A DNA stretch of 64,000 nucleotides from positions 1,364,001 through 1,428,000 of the forward strand of contig OZ219783.1 in NCBI GenBank assembly GCA_964291305.2. The letters are read 5' to 3'. Below are positions 16,583-26,400 of this stretch, piece by piece; position 1 is the stretch's first letter, and each line of letters starts with the position of its first letter. Below the pieces are notes generated by a model, which ran no database searches, was not told where the DNA came from, and saw only the letters and a program-made list of their open reading frames with translations. A program made the position numbers and the translations under genes. This DNA comes from VXNF01 sp964291305 (GTDB lineage Bacteria > Actinomycetota > Acidimicrobiia > Acidimicrobiales > CATQHL01).

Positions 16583-18064
16583 TTATTGCTCCGGCTCGGG
16601 AGCTTGCCTGAGTTCGCGGAGATCGTTAGGCACTCGCAGCAGCCGCAACACGTCGGTGCTGCGCATTGCCGGATTGATACCTGCTAGCACAGCGATGAGA
16701 TCACCAGCCCGCAGGTGTCCCAACTCGGTAGCAGCCTCAACCGCATCTGCCACACGCGATTCATAGGCAATCTGACTTGCCAGCTGGATCGGCTCGACGC
16801 CCCAACTGAGGGTCAACTGGCGCACTGTGCGGAGGTCAGCGCTGAGCCCCAGCAATGGCACTTGAGGACGAAAGCGGGCCATTGAGCGCACGGTGAAGCC
16901 GCTGCCGGACACACACACCAATGCTGCTAGGTGGACCTCTTCCACAACTCGGTAGGCCGCCATCGTTATGGCGTCAGTGACCGACAGTGAAGCTTGGTCG
17001 GGGTGGATCATACGCAGCTCGGTGATCGTCTGCGCCCAACGGTCGTGGTCGAAGCAGGCATCAGCTTCCTGAGCGATTCGGGCCATCGTCGACACGACTT
17101 GCACCGGATGAACTCCTATTGCGGTCTCGGCTGAAAGCATGACCGCGCTGGAACCGTCGAAGACCGCATTAGCCACGTCAGACGCCTCGGCTCGGGTGGG
17201 CACAGGCGACTCGATCATTGACTCCAGCATCTGCGTAGCCGTGATAGCCGGCCGGCCGCCGGCGATGCAGCGTCTGATGATGTCCTTTTGTAAGTGCGGC
17301 AAGTTCTGGATCGGGAACTCCATGCCGAGATCGCCCCGCGCCACCATGATGGCGTCGGCTGCCTCAATGATGGCGTCGATGTTCTCCACTGCTTGGCGAG
17401 TTTCGATCTTGGCGACCAGCAGTGGTCCGACAGGAGGTGTCGCATTCCTGAGGCTTTGGAGATCCTTCGCGTGCCGCACTAATGAGACACCTATGAAATC
17501 CACGCCCACCTCGGAAAAGGCGGCGGCGTAGCGGCGATCTTGGTCGGTCGGAGTAGAGATACTGAGACGCTCGGCGGGAATGTAAAAGCCGGGTCGCCCT
17601 CGCAATAATCCCCCGTGCAATACCCGGCCGCGCAACTCGGTGGCGTCCGCAGACTCAATCTGGATGACTATCTGCCCGTCGGCTAAGCCAACCCGATCAC
17701 CCACTTGCAGATCGTCGAGCAGGCTTTCGTAGTCCACTTCGAGAATGCTTGCGTTGCTTTCGGTGGTGCCCGAACGGAGTGTCACCGTGGCGTCCTGCTC
17801 TAGCACCGCTCCCCCACTTGGAAACGGAGCCACCCGGACTTTGGGTCCGGGCAAATCCGCCAGGATGCCAATCTGGCGCCTCTCTTGGCATGCCACACGG
17901 CGGATGCGTTGATAAAGCTCGAGCGCGGAATCAAGCGATCCGTGGGACAGGTTCAAGCGCGCCACATCCATCCCGGCCCTAATGAGGCTCGCCAGGACTT
18001 TCGGACTCCCTGAGGTAGGTCCTATGGTGGCAACGATTTTTGTTCGCCGCCCTACTCTGCTCAT
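16583..18064 (-). CDS. pyk: Pyruvate kinase
   Basis: A 493-residue pyruvate kinase, which makes pyruvate and ATP from phosphoenolpyruvate and ADP. Features are RRTKIVATIGPTSGSP at the N-terminus, RLNLSHGS, the B-domain insertion around residues 70-165, the MVARGDLGMEFP metal-binding loop, and ITATQMLESMI followed by PTRAEASDVANAVFDG. The C-terminal regulatory domain is complete. ATG 18064 directly precedes the conserved start. It is first in a four-gene minus-strand run and divergent from the glycerophosphodiesterase. Confidence 0.97.
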   Translation of the reverse strand: MSRVGRRTKIVATIGPTSGSPKVLASLIRAGMDVARLNLSHGSLDSALELYQRIRRVACQERRQIGILADLPGPKVRVAPFPSGGAVLEQDATVTLRSGTTESNASILEVDYESLLDDLQVGDRVGLADGQIVIQIESADATELRGRVLHGGLLRGRPGFYIPAERLSISTPTDQDRRYAAAFSEVGVDFIGVSLVRHAKDLQSLRNATPPVGPLLVAKIETRQAVENIDAIIEAADAIMVARGDLGMEFPIQNLPHLQKDIIRRCIAGGRPAITATQMLESMIESPVPTRAEASDVANAVFDGSSAVMLSAETAIGVHPVQVVSTMARIAQEADACFDHDRWAQTITELRMIHPDQASLSVTDAITMAAYRVVEEVHLAALVCVSGSGFTVRSMARFRPQVPLLGLSADLRTVRQLTLSWGVEPIQLASQIAYESRVADAVEAATELGHLRAGDLIAVLAGINPAMRSTDVLRLLRVPNDLRELRQAPEPEQ

Positions 18065-18166
18065 TGCAGCGACCTTGCTAGAACTCAGAGCACGTACAGG
18101 TCGTGTGCCCAGAGGTCGTGTTTGCGAACCCGACCCGACCCATCATCGTCACAACACGCTAGCCGC

Positions 18167-18946
18167 GTGACTAACCTCCGCCTCATCCAGTCGCCTCCGC
18201 CGTATCTGCGCCACACCGGGCCGCTGGCTTTCGCTCACCGCGGAGGTAGCCAGGAGGCTCCAGAGAACACCATGGCGGCCTTTGACCGATCCGTCAAACT
18301 GGGGTTCCGCTACCTGGAGACCGATGCCCGGCTCACTGCCGACGGTGTTGTGGTGGCATTCCACGACGCCACCTTGGACCGTTTGACCGATCGCTGCGGA
18401 CACCTCGCAGAGCTGGATTGGGTCGAGGTGTCCAGCGCCCGTGTGCACGGCTTCGAGCCGGTAGCGAAGCTGGCGGAAGTGCTGTCCTCGTGGCCGGATA
18501 TTCGGATCAACATCGACCCGAAATGTGATGAAGTTGTGGAACCGCTTGCGGACTTAGTGCGAGACTTAGGCGCGCTGGAGCGGGTTTGTTTCGGCTCATT
18601 CCGGACCCGCCGGATAGTTCGCCTGGGCCAGCTCCTGGGTGTGACCATGTGCCGGAGCCTTGGTCCGTTAGCTGTGGCACGGCTGCGTCTGGCGTCACTT
18701 GGTGTCCCAGTAGCGCTACGGGCAACCGGCGCCTCGTGCGTACAGGTTCCAGCGCTGATCGAAGGTCGGACACTCGTCGACACGGCGTTTGTGTCGCGTG
18801 CCCATCAAAGTGGCTTGCAGGTCCATGTCTGGACCGTGGACGATCCCGACCATATGCACCAGTTGCTAGACATCGGGGTGGACGGCCTCATGACTGATCG
18901 GCCCAGCGTGCTCCGCCGGGTCTTGCAGGAGCGTGGCGTCTGGTAA
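18167..18946 (+). CDS. Glycerophosphodiester phosphodiesterase (GDPD/UgpQ family)
   Basis: A 259-residue TIM-barrel phosphodiesterase that hydrolyses deacylated phospholipids to glycerol-3-phosphate. Motifs are AHRGGSQEAPENTMAAF (catalytic His and metal Glu), ETDARLTADGVVVAFHDATLDRLTD (second catalytic His), INIDPK, and the end VHVWTVDDPDHMHQLLDIGVDGLMTDRP. No secretion signal is visible, suggesting a cytoplasmic enzyme. GTG 18167 is chosen close to the conserved domain; an in-frame TTG at 18122 is possible. Confidence 0.93.
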   Translation: MTNLRLIQSPPPYLRHTGPLAFAHRGGSQEAPENTMAAFDRSVKLGFRYLETDARLTADGVVVAFHDATLDRLTDRCGHLAELDWVEVSSARVHGFEPVAKLAEVLSSWPDIRINIDPKCDEVVEPLADLVRDLGALERVCFGSFRTRRIVRLGQLLGVTMCRSLGPLAVARLRLASLGVPVALRATGASCVQVPALIEGRTLVDTAFVSRAHQSGLQVHVWTVDDPDHMHQLLDIGVDGLMTDRPSVLRRVLQERGVW

Positions 18947-19157
18947 GCCAGGTCGTCGGAGGTTTCGGTTGCTGTGGCGCTCGCCTATGAGCCGACATTT
19001 GTGGAATATTAAGTTGAGAACCGGCCGCAAAGCTATGGATATCACTACAACCTCTGGGGATTTCTCGGTAAATTCTGGGGATTCAGCCCTAACTTAGTTG
19101 CGCCGGAGTGACCCCTAATCCATACTTGCTGTCAACCGAATCACCTGCTCTACTTCT

Positions 19158-19482
19158 GGCCGCAAGGCTTAGGAGTCCGTAGGAGCGCCAAGCACCGGGC
19201 AACCGGTTCAAAGCGACTTCAGCGGAGGCGGGGTGGAGGATTCGGCCAGGATTGGCTTCGCCGGAACCTGGCAACAGGATCCGGTAGCGGGTTAGTTTGC
19301 CGCAAGGTAAGCAAACTCTGTTCTGAACCAACCGAAACTTCCGTAGGCTGCGGCCCTCGGTAGGTCGGTCGGATCAGAGGAGGCGGGTCACCTCTGCGGG
19401 GTAGCTCGACCGCTCAGAACGTTGATCCTAGGTAGGCCCCGAGAAGCCGACCGACGCAAGTCGGGAAGCTACTCGGGGCCTA
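19158..19482 (+). ncRNA. Candidate structured RNA in a 547-base convergent gap
   Basis: The gap 18947-19493 has no credible ORF but is dense in hairpins. On the plus strand several end in the GNRA tetraloop GCAA: GGCC-GCAA-GGCT (19158-19169), ACCGG-GCAA-CCGGT (19194-19207), CCGGA-a-CCTG-GCAA-CAGG-a-TCCGG (19261-19284), and CCGAC-GCAA-GTCGG nested in an 11-bp stem (19433-19482). Other stems are AGTTTGC/GCAAACT (19294-19317), GCCA-GGAT-TGGC (19245-19256) and ACCGA/TCGGT (19331-19361). Conserved blocks of RNase P RNA, tmRNA or SRP RNA were not seen. Boundaries are only those of the hairpins. Confidence 0.4.
19433..19482 (+). terminator. Long stem-loop ending the candidate RNA, possible terminator
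   Basis: TAGGCCCCGAG (19433-19443) pairs perfectly with CTCGGGGCCTA (19472-19482). Inside lie AGC/GCT pairs, a 3x3 internal loop (CGA opposite GAA, allowing tandem G-A pairs), and CCGAC-GCAA-GTCGG. On the plus strand it is followed by ACCCCTTTTGTC, a modest T-run. It is also just beyond the alkA-like stop on the minus strand, where no T-run follows. Confidence 0.45.
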
Positions 19483-19493
19483 ACCCCTTTTGT

Positions 19494-20120
19494 CTAACTC
19501 TTTTTCTCCTGATCGCAGGCTCGCCAGCAGTACCAGGCTGCAACCGAGCGGAAAGGCTGGAACTGCTCGCCGGCCAACGCCAGAGCGCCAGGCGCGGGAA
19601 CCTTGTTCAGCTTGAAGGCCAGGGCATAGCCCTTGCGCACCCCCAGATCTCCTATGGGCCAGACGTTCAGACGGTGGAGCGTAAAAAGTAGGAACATGTG
19701 AGCGGTCCATGGGCCAATGCCTCTGACCTGGGTGAGCCTCGCAACAATCTCGTCATCAGCGAGGTGACCAAGCTGCTCTAAACCAAGTTTTCCAGCCACC
19801 TGATGCTCGGCGAGGTCCAGCAGGGCTGCAGTCTTAGCGGTCGAGAGTCCCGCTGCCCGCAGCGCCTCCGGGCCAGCAGTAAGGATCTCGCCAGCACGGC
19901 AATCTCCGGCGAGTTGCTTAAGCAGCCGACCCCAGATCGCCGCCGCAGCTGCGCCGGCAAGTTGTTGGTACACGATCGACCGCGCCAACGAAGCAAATCG
20001 GGCGTCGCGTGGGGGTCGTGTGCCGAGCCGACATGGGCCATGTAGCGACAGCAAGCTTGCGATCTCCGGGCTGCGCCGGGCAAGTTCGTAACTGGCAACG
20101 CGGGGATTAGGTCGAGCCAC
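19494..20120 (-). CDS. DNA-3-methyladenine glycosylase II-like (HhH-GPD, AlkA type)
   Basis: A 208-residue base-excision repair glycosylase of the HhH-GPD superfamily. The helix-hairpin-helix reads LTQVRGIGPWTAHMFLLF (about residues 129-146), with the catalytic aspartate in PIGDLGVRKG (about D158). The IVYQQLAGAAAAAIWGRL stretch is the usual AlkA N-terminal catalytic-core helix. There are no FeS cysteines, so it is AlkA-like rather than MutY/Nth. The start is GTG 20120. It ends at the edge of the structured gap. Confidence 0.9.
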   Translation of the reverse strand: MARPNPRVASYELARRSPEIASLLSLHGPCRLGTRPPRDARFASLARSIVYQQLAGAAAAAIWGRLLKQLAGDCRAGEILTAGPEALRAAGLSTAKTAALLDLAEHQVAGKLGLEQLGHLADDEIVARLTQVRGIGPWTAHMFLLFTLHRLNVWPIGDLGVRKGYALAFKLNKVPAPGALALAGEQFQPFRSVAAWYCWRACDQEKKS

Positions 20121-20146
20121 GCCCGGATGTTAGGAGGCGCGCAGGC

Positions 20147-20256
20147 AGCAGATACAAGTCTCGGAGCAGCAAGTGATGTTCAGCTACGTCGTTCGACGGT
20201 CCGGGTGACCGACCCGGAAGCAGATACAAGTCTCGGATCAGCAAGTGATGTTCAGC
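20147..20256. repeat. Pair of 38-base direct repeats flanking two hairpins
   Basis: A 38-mer (AGCAGATACAAGTCTCGGA... to ...AGTGATGTTCAGC) occurs at 20147-20184 and 20219-20256 with one mismatch (37/38), offset by 72 bases. The 34-base spacer holds CGTCG-TT-CGACG (20187-20198) and CCGGGT-GACCG-ACCCGG (20201-20217). The second copy overlaps the last codon and stop of the MFS gene. Confidence 0.9.
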
Positions 20257-21787
20257 GCTCGCGACGGGCCCAAGCCACCCACACGCCACACAGCAGGGAG
20301 ATGCTGGCGGCAACGAGCATGCTGGTGCCGAAGGCATTACTCATGGCGCCTGCCACCTCATTGCCTACTGCTGAAACCTCGGTGCGGCTCAACACTCCGC
20401 TGGCGGCTAACTCGGCGGTGATCTCGAGTGCTTCGCCCGGTGAGCTAGCGGCGGTGGCGGCGACTTCTGGCGGTATGGCGTTGAGGTTGACGCCGCGACG
20501 GTAGATCACCGTTGAGAGAGTGCCGAGGGTGGCGATCCCGAGAGCCGCGCCGATCTCTCGAGAGGCGTCGTTGACGGCTGAACCTACACCCGCCTTAGCC
20601 AGTGGCGTGGCGGCCATGATGTCGTTAGTGGCCGGAATTGTCGTGAGGCTAAGTCCAACACCTGCCAGGGTTATCGGCGTCGCTAGAAATCCGTAGCTCG
20701 TGGTTGGATCGGCAAGCGCTAACCAGCCGAAGCTGACTGTCAGCACGCCAAAACCAGCAGCCATGACTCTTGTCGCACCGAAACGACTCATGAGCCTCGG
20801 GGTAAACGGGGCTACGAGCATGCCGCCGAGCGCATCGGGCAACGTCGCCAGTCCAGCTTGCAACGGGTTGTAGTCCAAGGCGAACTGCAGGTACAGGACC
20901 AGCAGGAACCAGAAGCCGATGAGCACCAAAAACGCCATCGTGTTGACACCTGTACCGATGGAGAAACGGCGTCGGGAGAACAGCGACAGTGGCAACATTG
21001 GCTGAGAGGTACGCCGCTCCCAGGCCACGAACCCCACTCCTACGACCAGCGACAGCAGTAGGGCCGAGATCACCAGCGGCGAAGTCCAGCCCCTGACTGG
21101 CCCCTCGATGATGCCGAACAGCAGCGCGCTCAGCGCCACCAGGGAAGTAAGCGCCCCAAGGGGATCCAGTCGGGCCGTCGCCGGATCACTGGAGCGTGGT
21201 ACCCAAATCACCGCGGCCACAAGCACCAACCCGGCGAGGGGAACGTTATAGAGGAAGGCCTGCTCCCAACCGCCAGGAGGAATGAACCACCAGCCAGTTA
21301 TAAGCACACCGGTAATTAGGGGACCGAGTGCGCCACCGGCCCCGGCGACTCCAGCCCAGATGGCGATCGCCGTCGGCCGCTCCCGCGGGGAGAAGATGTT
21401 CGTTGTGATGGAGAGCGTCGCCGGCATTATGAAAGCAGCTCCCAGTCCCATAAGCGCCCGAGAGACCAGCAGAAAAGCAGCACTGGCTGAAAGGCCCCCG
21501 AGCAGCGCAGCGCCACCGAAGATCACAAGTCCCACTTCGAGCGCTCCCTTGCGGCCGTAGCGGTCGCCTAGCGCACCGGCAGAGAGCAGCAGCCCGCCGA
21601 AGGTGATGGTGTAGGCGTTGTTGATCCATTGCAGAACTGTTAGATCCACTCCGAGGTCGCGCTGGAGGCTGGCAAGCGCCACGTTTACCCCGGCGATCGA
21701 CATAATTACCAGAGCTAGGCCCAGGCTCAGCACGGCAAGCAACCACCAGCGCCGCCGATGCACCTCAGGCAGTCGATATAGCTCCAC
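20252..21787 (-). CDS. MFS drug/multidrug exporter, DHA2 (EmrB/QacA) family
   Basis: A 511-residue transporter predicted to have 14 membrane helices. The DHA2 pattern includes VALASLQRDLGVDLTVLQWINNAYT in helix 1-2, the motif A stretch GALGDRYGRKGALEVG, and motif C-like GPLITGVLITG. Such proteins export drugs or metabolites by proton antiport; the substrate is unknown. ATG 21787 fits the usual length. It sits downstream of gltD with a 118-base gap. Its last codons run into one of two 38-base direct repeats. Confidence 0.93.
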   Translation of the reverse strand: MELYRLPEVHRRRWWLLAVLSLGLALVIMSIAGVNVALASLQRDLGVDLTVLQWINNAYTITFGGLLLSAGALGDRYGRKGALEVGLVIFGGAALLGGLSASAAFLLVSRALMGLGAAFIMPATLSITTNIFSPRERPTAIAIWAGVAGAGGALGPLITGVLITGWWFIPPGGWEQAFLYNVPLAGLVLVAAVIWVPRSSDPATARLDPLGALTSLVALSALLFGIIEGPVRGWTSPLVISALLLSLVVGVGFVAWERRTSQPMLPLSLFSRRRFSIGTGVNTMAFLVLIGFWFLLVLYLQFALDYNPLQAGLATLPDALGGMLVAPFTPRLMSRFGATRVMAAGFGVLTVSFGWLALADPTTSYGFLATPITLAGVGLSLTTIPATNDIMAATPLAKAGVGSAVNDASREIGAALGIATLGTLSTVIYRRGVNLNAIPPEVAATAASSPGEALEITAELAASGVLSRTEVSAVGNEVAGAMSNAFGTSMLVAASISLLCGVWVAWARRER

Positions 21788-21905
21788 TAGCGGTTTGCCG
21801 GTCGCCTTTGAGGATTACAGGCAGTGGTTTCAGAAGGCCGAAACTACGGCGCGGACGGCGCCGACCGCCGCGCGATTTCGCTAGCTGTCGGCCAGGTCAG
21901 CCCGC

Positions 21906-23372
21906 TCACGAGCGCAGCGGTTGGTCCGACGGAGCCACCGGCGCTGGGAGGAATGTCCGACCTTCTAGCCAGTAATCGACCGCGGCTGCACAAGAGCGGC
22001 CTTCGGCGATGGCCCAGACGATCAAGCTCTGTCCTCGACCCATGTCACCGCAGACGAAAGTGCCCTCGCAGTTAGTCATCCAGTGATCGTTGCGAGCCAC
22101 GTTCCCTTGAGCGTCGAAGTCCACTCCGAGATCTTCCAACAGACGCGAGCGCTCGGGTCCCACAAACCCCAGCGCCAGAAGGACCAACTGTGCTGGATGA
22201 TGCTCTTCACTGCCTGGAATGGGTTCAAACCTCATCCGGCCGTCTTCGAAGTATTGCTCGACCCGAACCGTTCGTAGCGCCGCTAACTGCCCAGCGCCAT
22301 TACTCAGATATTCCTGGGTTTGAATGGCGTATAACCGCTCGCCCCCCTCTTCGTGAGCGGAGGAGGTACGCATCATCAACGGCCAAGTAGGCCAAGGTGT
22401 GATGTCTGCACGCTCGTCGGGCGGGCGGGGCATGATCTCGAACTGCTGTACCGAAGCACAGCCCTGGCGGTGCACCGTGCCTAGACAGTCGGCACCGGTA
22501 TCCCCACCGCCCACAATGATGACATCCTTGCCGGTGGCTGGGAAGGGGTGCTCTTGCAGGTCACCCTCAACTACCCGGTTGGCCAGCGGCAGAAACTCCA
22601 TTGCCTGGTGAATGCCGCCGAGTTCACGACCTGGAATTGGCAGATCCCGCCAGGCGGTGGCGCCTCCAGCCAATACGATCGCGTCGAACTGCTCTCGGAG
22701 TGCTACCGCCGTGATGTCCACACCAACGTCGATGCCGGTTTCGAAGCGGGTGCCCTCAGCTGACATTTGCTCCAACCGACGATCCAAGAAGCGCTTCTCC
22801 AGCTTGAACTCGGGAATGCCGTAGCGCAGCAAACCGCCTATGCGCTCTGCCCGCTCGAAACACACCACCTCATGACCGGCACGAGTTAGTTGTTGGGCCG
22901 CGGCCAGCCCCGCGGGCCCCGACCCCACGACGGCCACACGGCGGCCGGTGTGCTCGGCGGCTGGCAGGGGACGCACCCAACCCTCTTCCCAGGCCCGATC
23001 GATGATCTCCACTTCGACTTGCTTGATGGTCACCGGATCCTCATTGATGCCCAGCACACACGCTGCTTCGCAGGGCGCTGGACAAAGCCGGCCGGTGAAT
23101 TCGGGGAAGTTGTTAGTGGCGTGGAGTCGTTCGATGGCATCGCGCCAGTTATCCCGGTAAACCAAGTCGTTCCAGTCAGGGATGAGATTGCCAAGCGGGC
23201 AGCCGCTGTTACAGAACGGGATACCGCAGTCCATGCAGCGTGAGGCCTGAGTACGCACCGCGTCTGCGTCAAATGGCCGGTAGACCTCGCGCCAGTCCCG
23301 CAGTCGCACGGGCACCGGGCGCCTTTCGGGCAAAACCCGCCCGTGCTTCATAAAGCCCTGATGATCACCCAT
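21906..23372 (-). CDS. gltD: Glutamate synthase (NADPH) small subunit
   Basis: A 488-residue GOGAT beta subunit. The N-terminal cysteine clusters (RCMDCGIPFCNSGCPLGNLIPDWN and RLCPAPCEAACVLGI) hold FeS centres. The FAD-binding VAVVGSGPAGLAAAQQL (about residue 150) and NADPH-binding VIIVGGGDTGADCLGT follow, and the C-terminal VCGDMGRGQSLIVWAIAEGR completes the FAD site. It passes electrons from NADPH to GltB. ATG 23372 lies 36 bases after the gltB stop, forming a gltBD operon. Confidence 0.96.
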   Translation of the reverse strand: MGDHQGFMKHGRVLPERRPVPVRLRDWREVYRPFDADAVRTQASRCMDCGIPFCNSGCPLGNLIPDWNDLVYRDNWRDAIERLHATNNFPEFTGRLCPAPCEAACVLGINEDPVTIKQVEVEIIDRAWEEGWVRPLPAAEHTGRRVAVVGSGPAGLAAAQQLTRAGHEVVCFERAERIGGLLRYGIPEFKLEKRFLDRRLEQMSAEGTRFETGIDVGVDITAVALREQFDAIVLAGGATAWRDLPIPGRELGGIHQAMEFLPLANRVVEGDLQEHPFPATGKDVIIVGGGDTGADCLGTVHRQGCASVQQFEIMPRPPDERADITPWPTWPLMMRTSSAHEEGGERLYAIQTQEYLSNGAGQLAALRTVRVEQYFEDGRMRFEPIPGSEEHHPAQLVLLALGFVGPERSRLLEDLGVDFDAQGNVARNDHWMTNCEGTFVCGDMGRGQSLIVWAIAEGRSCAAAVDYWLEGRTFLPAPVAPSDQPLRS

Positions 23373-23408
23373 CACCAGCCGCCATTGGCTCGTAAGCGTT
23401 CAAGCGTT

Positions 23409-26400
23409 TCAGTCGTGCGCCGCGGCCATAATGGCTGCCTGCACATCGCGGCCACTCCTCGTGGCCTGTTCGGTGGCTGCCAAAACCCGCTTGTAGTCCT
23501 GGGGCATGACTTTCACGAACAGTCCCAAGTGGACCTCCAGATCTGCCAGCATCCGCTCCGCGGGCACCGACTCGGTCTCGGCGTGATGCAGCCGCAGACG
23601 TTCTGTAAGCCAACTGCGGTCCTCTTCCTTCAGCGGTTCTAGGGCAACCATCTCTCGGTTCACCCGCAGCGGGAAGGTGCCGTCGGAGTCATAGACATAG
23701 GCGATTCCCCCAGACATGCCGGCCCCGAAGTTGCGGCCGGTGGGTCCTAAAATGACCGCTCTTCCGCCGGTCATGTATTCACAGCCATGGTCACCGATAC
23801 CCTCGGCCACTGCGATGGCACCGGAGTTGCGCACGCAGAACCGCTCCCCTACTACTCCCCGCAAAAACACCTCACCGCTAGTCGCTCCGTAGAGGATTAC
23901 ATTGCCGGCCAGTACGTTCTCTTCAGCGGCAAAGCGCGCCTGGCGATGCGGGCGAGCCACAATGCGGCCCCCTGACAGGCCCTTGCCGAGATAGTCGTTA
24001 GCGTCGCCGAAGAGCCTCAGGGTGACACCCCGGGGCACAAAAGCCCCGAAGCTACCGCCCGCCGAGCCCTCAAAGCGCACATCGATGGTGCCGTCAGGAA
24101 GACCTTCGGGTCCCCAGCGGCGGGTTACCTCATAGCCCAACATGGTGCCAACGGTGCGGTTAACGTTGCGGATTGGCAGATCAATGCGAACTGGCTGGCG
24201 TTTAGTCAAAGCGGCGTCAGCCAGCCGGATCAACTCATTGTCCAATGCCCGAGCCAAACCATGATCCTGCGCGCTTATGCAATGCCGGGGGCTGCCGTCG
24301 GACACCTCCGGCATATGAAACATGGGGCTCAGATCCAAGCCTTCGGCTTTCCAGTGATTCACCGCGTTGGTGATATCTAACAGGTCGGCCCTGCCAACTG
24401 CTTCGGTTAACTTTCTGAAGCCCAACTGGGCCAGTGTCTCGCGCACTTCGCTAGCTACGAACTCCATAAAGTTCACGACGAACTCGGCTCGCCCGGCGAA
24501 CTTCTTGCGCAGTTCCGGATTCTGCGTGGCAATACCCACCGGACAGGTGTCAAGGTGGCAGACACGCATCATTACGCAGCCCATCACCACAAGCGGCGCG
24601 GTGGCGAAACCGAACTCCTCGGCACCTAATAGTGCGGCGATTATTACGTCCCTGCCGGTCTTCAACTGCCCGTCCACTTGCACCACGATTCGGTCCCGCA
24701 AGTTGTTCAGCAGCAAGGTCTGCTGGGTTTCTGCCAGGCCCAGCTCCCAGGGTGTCCCGGCGTGCTTGATCGAAGTAAGCGGTGAGGCACCAGTGCCGCC
24801 ATCGTGACCCGAGATGAGCACCACATCGGCGTGTGCCTTCGAAACACCCGCTGCGACTGTCCCAACTCCTAGTTCCGAAACCAGCTTTACGTGGATGCGC
24901 GCCCTTGGGTTGGCGTTTTTGAGATCGTGAATTAGCTGGGCTAAGTCCTCAATCGAGTAAATGTCATGGTGCGGTGGTGGCGAGATGAGCCCCACCCCTG
25001 GCGTGGAATGACGCACCTCGGCAATCCACGGCCATACCTTGTGGCCCGGCAGCTGGCCACCTTCGCCGGGCTTAGCGCCCTGGGCCATCTTGATCTGGAT
25101 GTCGTCCGCCTCTACGAGATATTGGCTAGTCACCCCAAAACGGCCAGAAGCCGCCTGCTTGACGGCACTGCGCCGGAAGTCACCGTTGGGGTCCGGCACG
25201 TAGCGGCGGGGATCTTCGCCGCCCTCCCCGGTGTTCGACTTGCCGCCGATGCGATTCATGGCAATGGCCAGGGTCTCGTGCGCCTCAGCAGATATCGAGC
25301 CGTAGGACATTGCCCCGGTAGCGAATCGCTTAACAATCTGGCTGACAGGTTCAACCTCCGCCAGCGGCACCGGATCGCAGTCTTCAGTCCGGAGCCTGAA
25401 CAGACCGCGCAAGGTCCCCAAGTTCTGAGCCTGCTCGTCGACTGCCTGTGAGTACTGTCTGAAGATATCGAATCGACCTTCCCGGGTGGCATGCTGCAGC
25501 TTGAAGACCGTCTGAGGGTTGAACAGATGGAACTCACCCTCCCGGCGCCACTGGTACTCGCCGCCAAGTTCCAGGTCGCGATGGGCTCGCTCTCGGGGGT
25601 TAGGGGCGTAGGCCAGGCGGTGTCGCAGTTCAACCTCGCGAGCCAGGTGGGAGTAGCCGATACCGCCGAGGCGGCTAATAGTGCCGGTGAAACAGTCCAT
25701 CACTAGCCGGTGACCCAGCCCCACAGCCTCAAAGATCTGCGCCCCCACGTAGGAGCGCACAGTGGAGATTCCCATCTTGGAGAGCACTTTCAGAATCCCC
25801 TTATCACAGGCCTGGATGTAGCGGCGGTGAGCCTCAGCTACCCCCAGCTCACCCAGGCCGTGAGCACCAGACTCGACGAGATCAGCAACCGATTCCAGTG
25901 CCAGGTAGGGATTGATAGCGGTGGCTCCGTAGCCCAGCAGCAGGCACATGTGGTGCACCTCGCGGGCATCGCCAGACTCCACCACTAGGCCCACTTGAGT
26001 GCGCTTGCGGGCACTGACTAGGTGCTGGTGAACAGCTCCGACCGCCAGCAGTGAGGGCACCGGGGCAAGGTTTTCATTGCTGAAGCGGTCTGACAGTACG
26101 ACTAGGTTGGTGCCAGCATCGATGGCCGCGCTAACTTCCGTGCGAATTCGGACCAGAGCACTGTGCAAACCCGGGCCACCCTCAGCCACGGGGTAAAGGC
26201 AGTCGATCACCGCGGTACTAAAGGCCGGATTTACCTGCTCAATGTCGACAAGGCGGGCCAACTCTTCGTTGGTGATTACTGGGTGATCGATGAGGATCTG
26301 CCGGCAGGACTCTGGTTGGGGATCCAGCAGATTGCCCTCTGGTCCCAGCCAGCCATAGACCGAGGTGATGATCTCCTCTCGGATGGCATCCAGCGGCGGG

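Noticed and set aside
19089..19331. 80-residue minus-strand ORF in the 547-base gap
   Set aside because: There is no ribosome-binding site and composition is poor; the hairpins, whose GCAA loops read on the other strand, explain the region better.
18947..19493. RNase P RNA, tmRNA or SRP RNA in the structured gap
   Set aside because: Expected core blocks such as GAGGAAAGTCC, a tRNA-like T-loop end, or GGAAGGAAGCAG were not found on either strand.
20107..20337. 76-residue ORF with a repeated EHHLL-RDLYLLP peptide
   Set aside because: The repeat is simply the translation of the 38-base DNA direct repeats, and the ORF overlaps the MFS gene end.
23787..25988. Several plus-strand ORFs of 60-160 residues within gltB
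   Set aside because: They are high-GC shadow frames opposite a fully conserved gltB and contain no family motifs.
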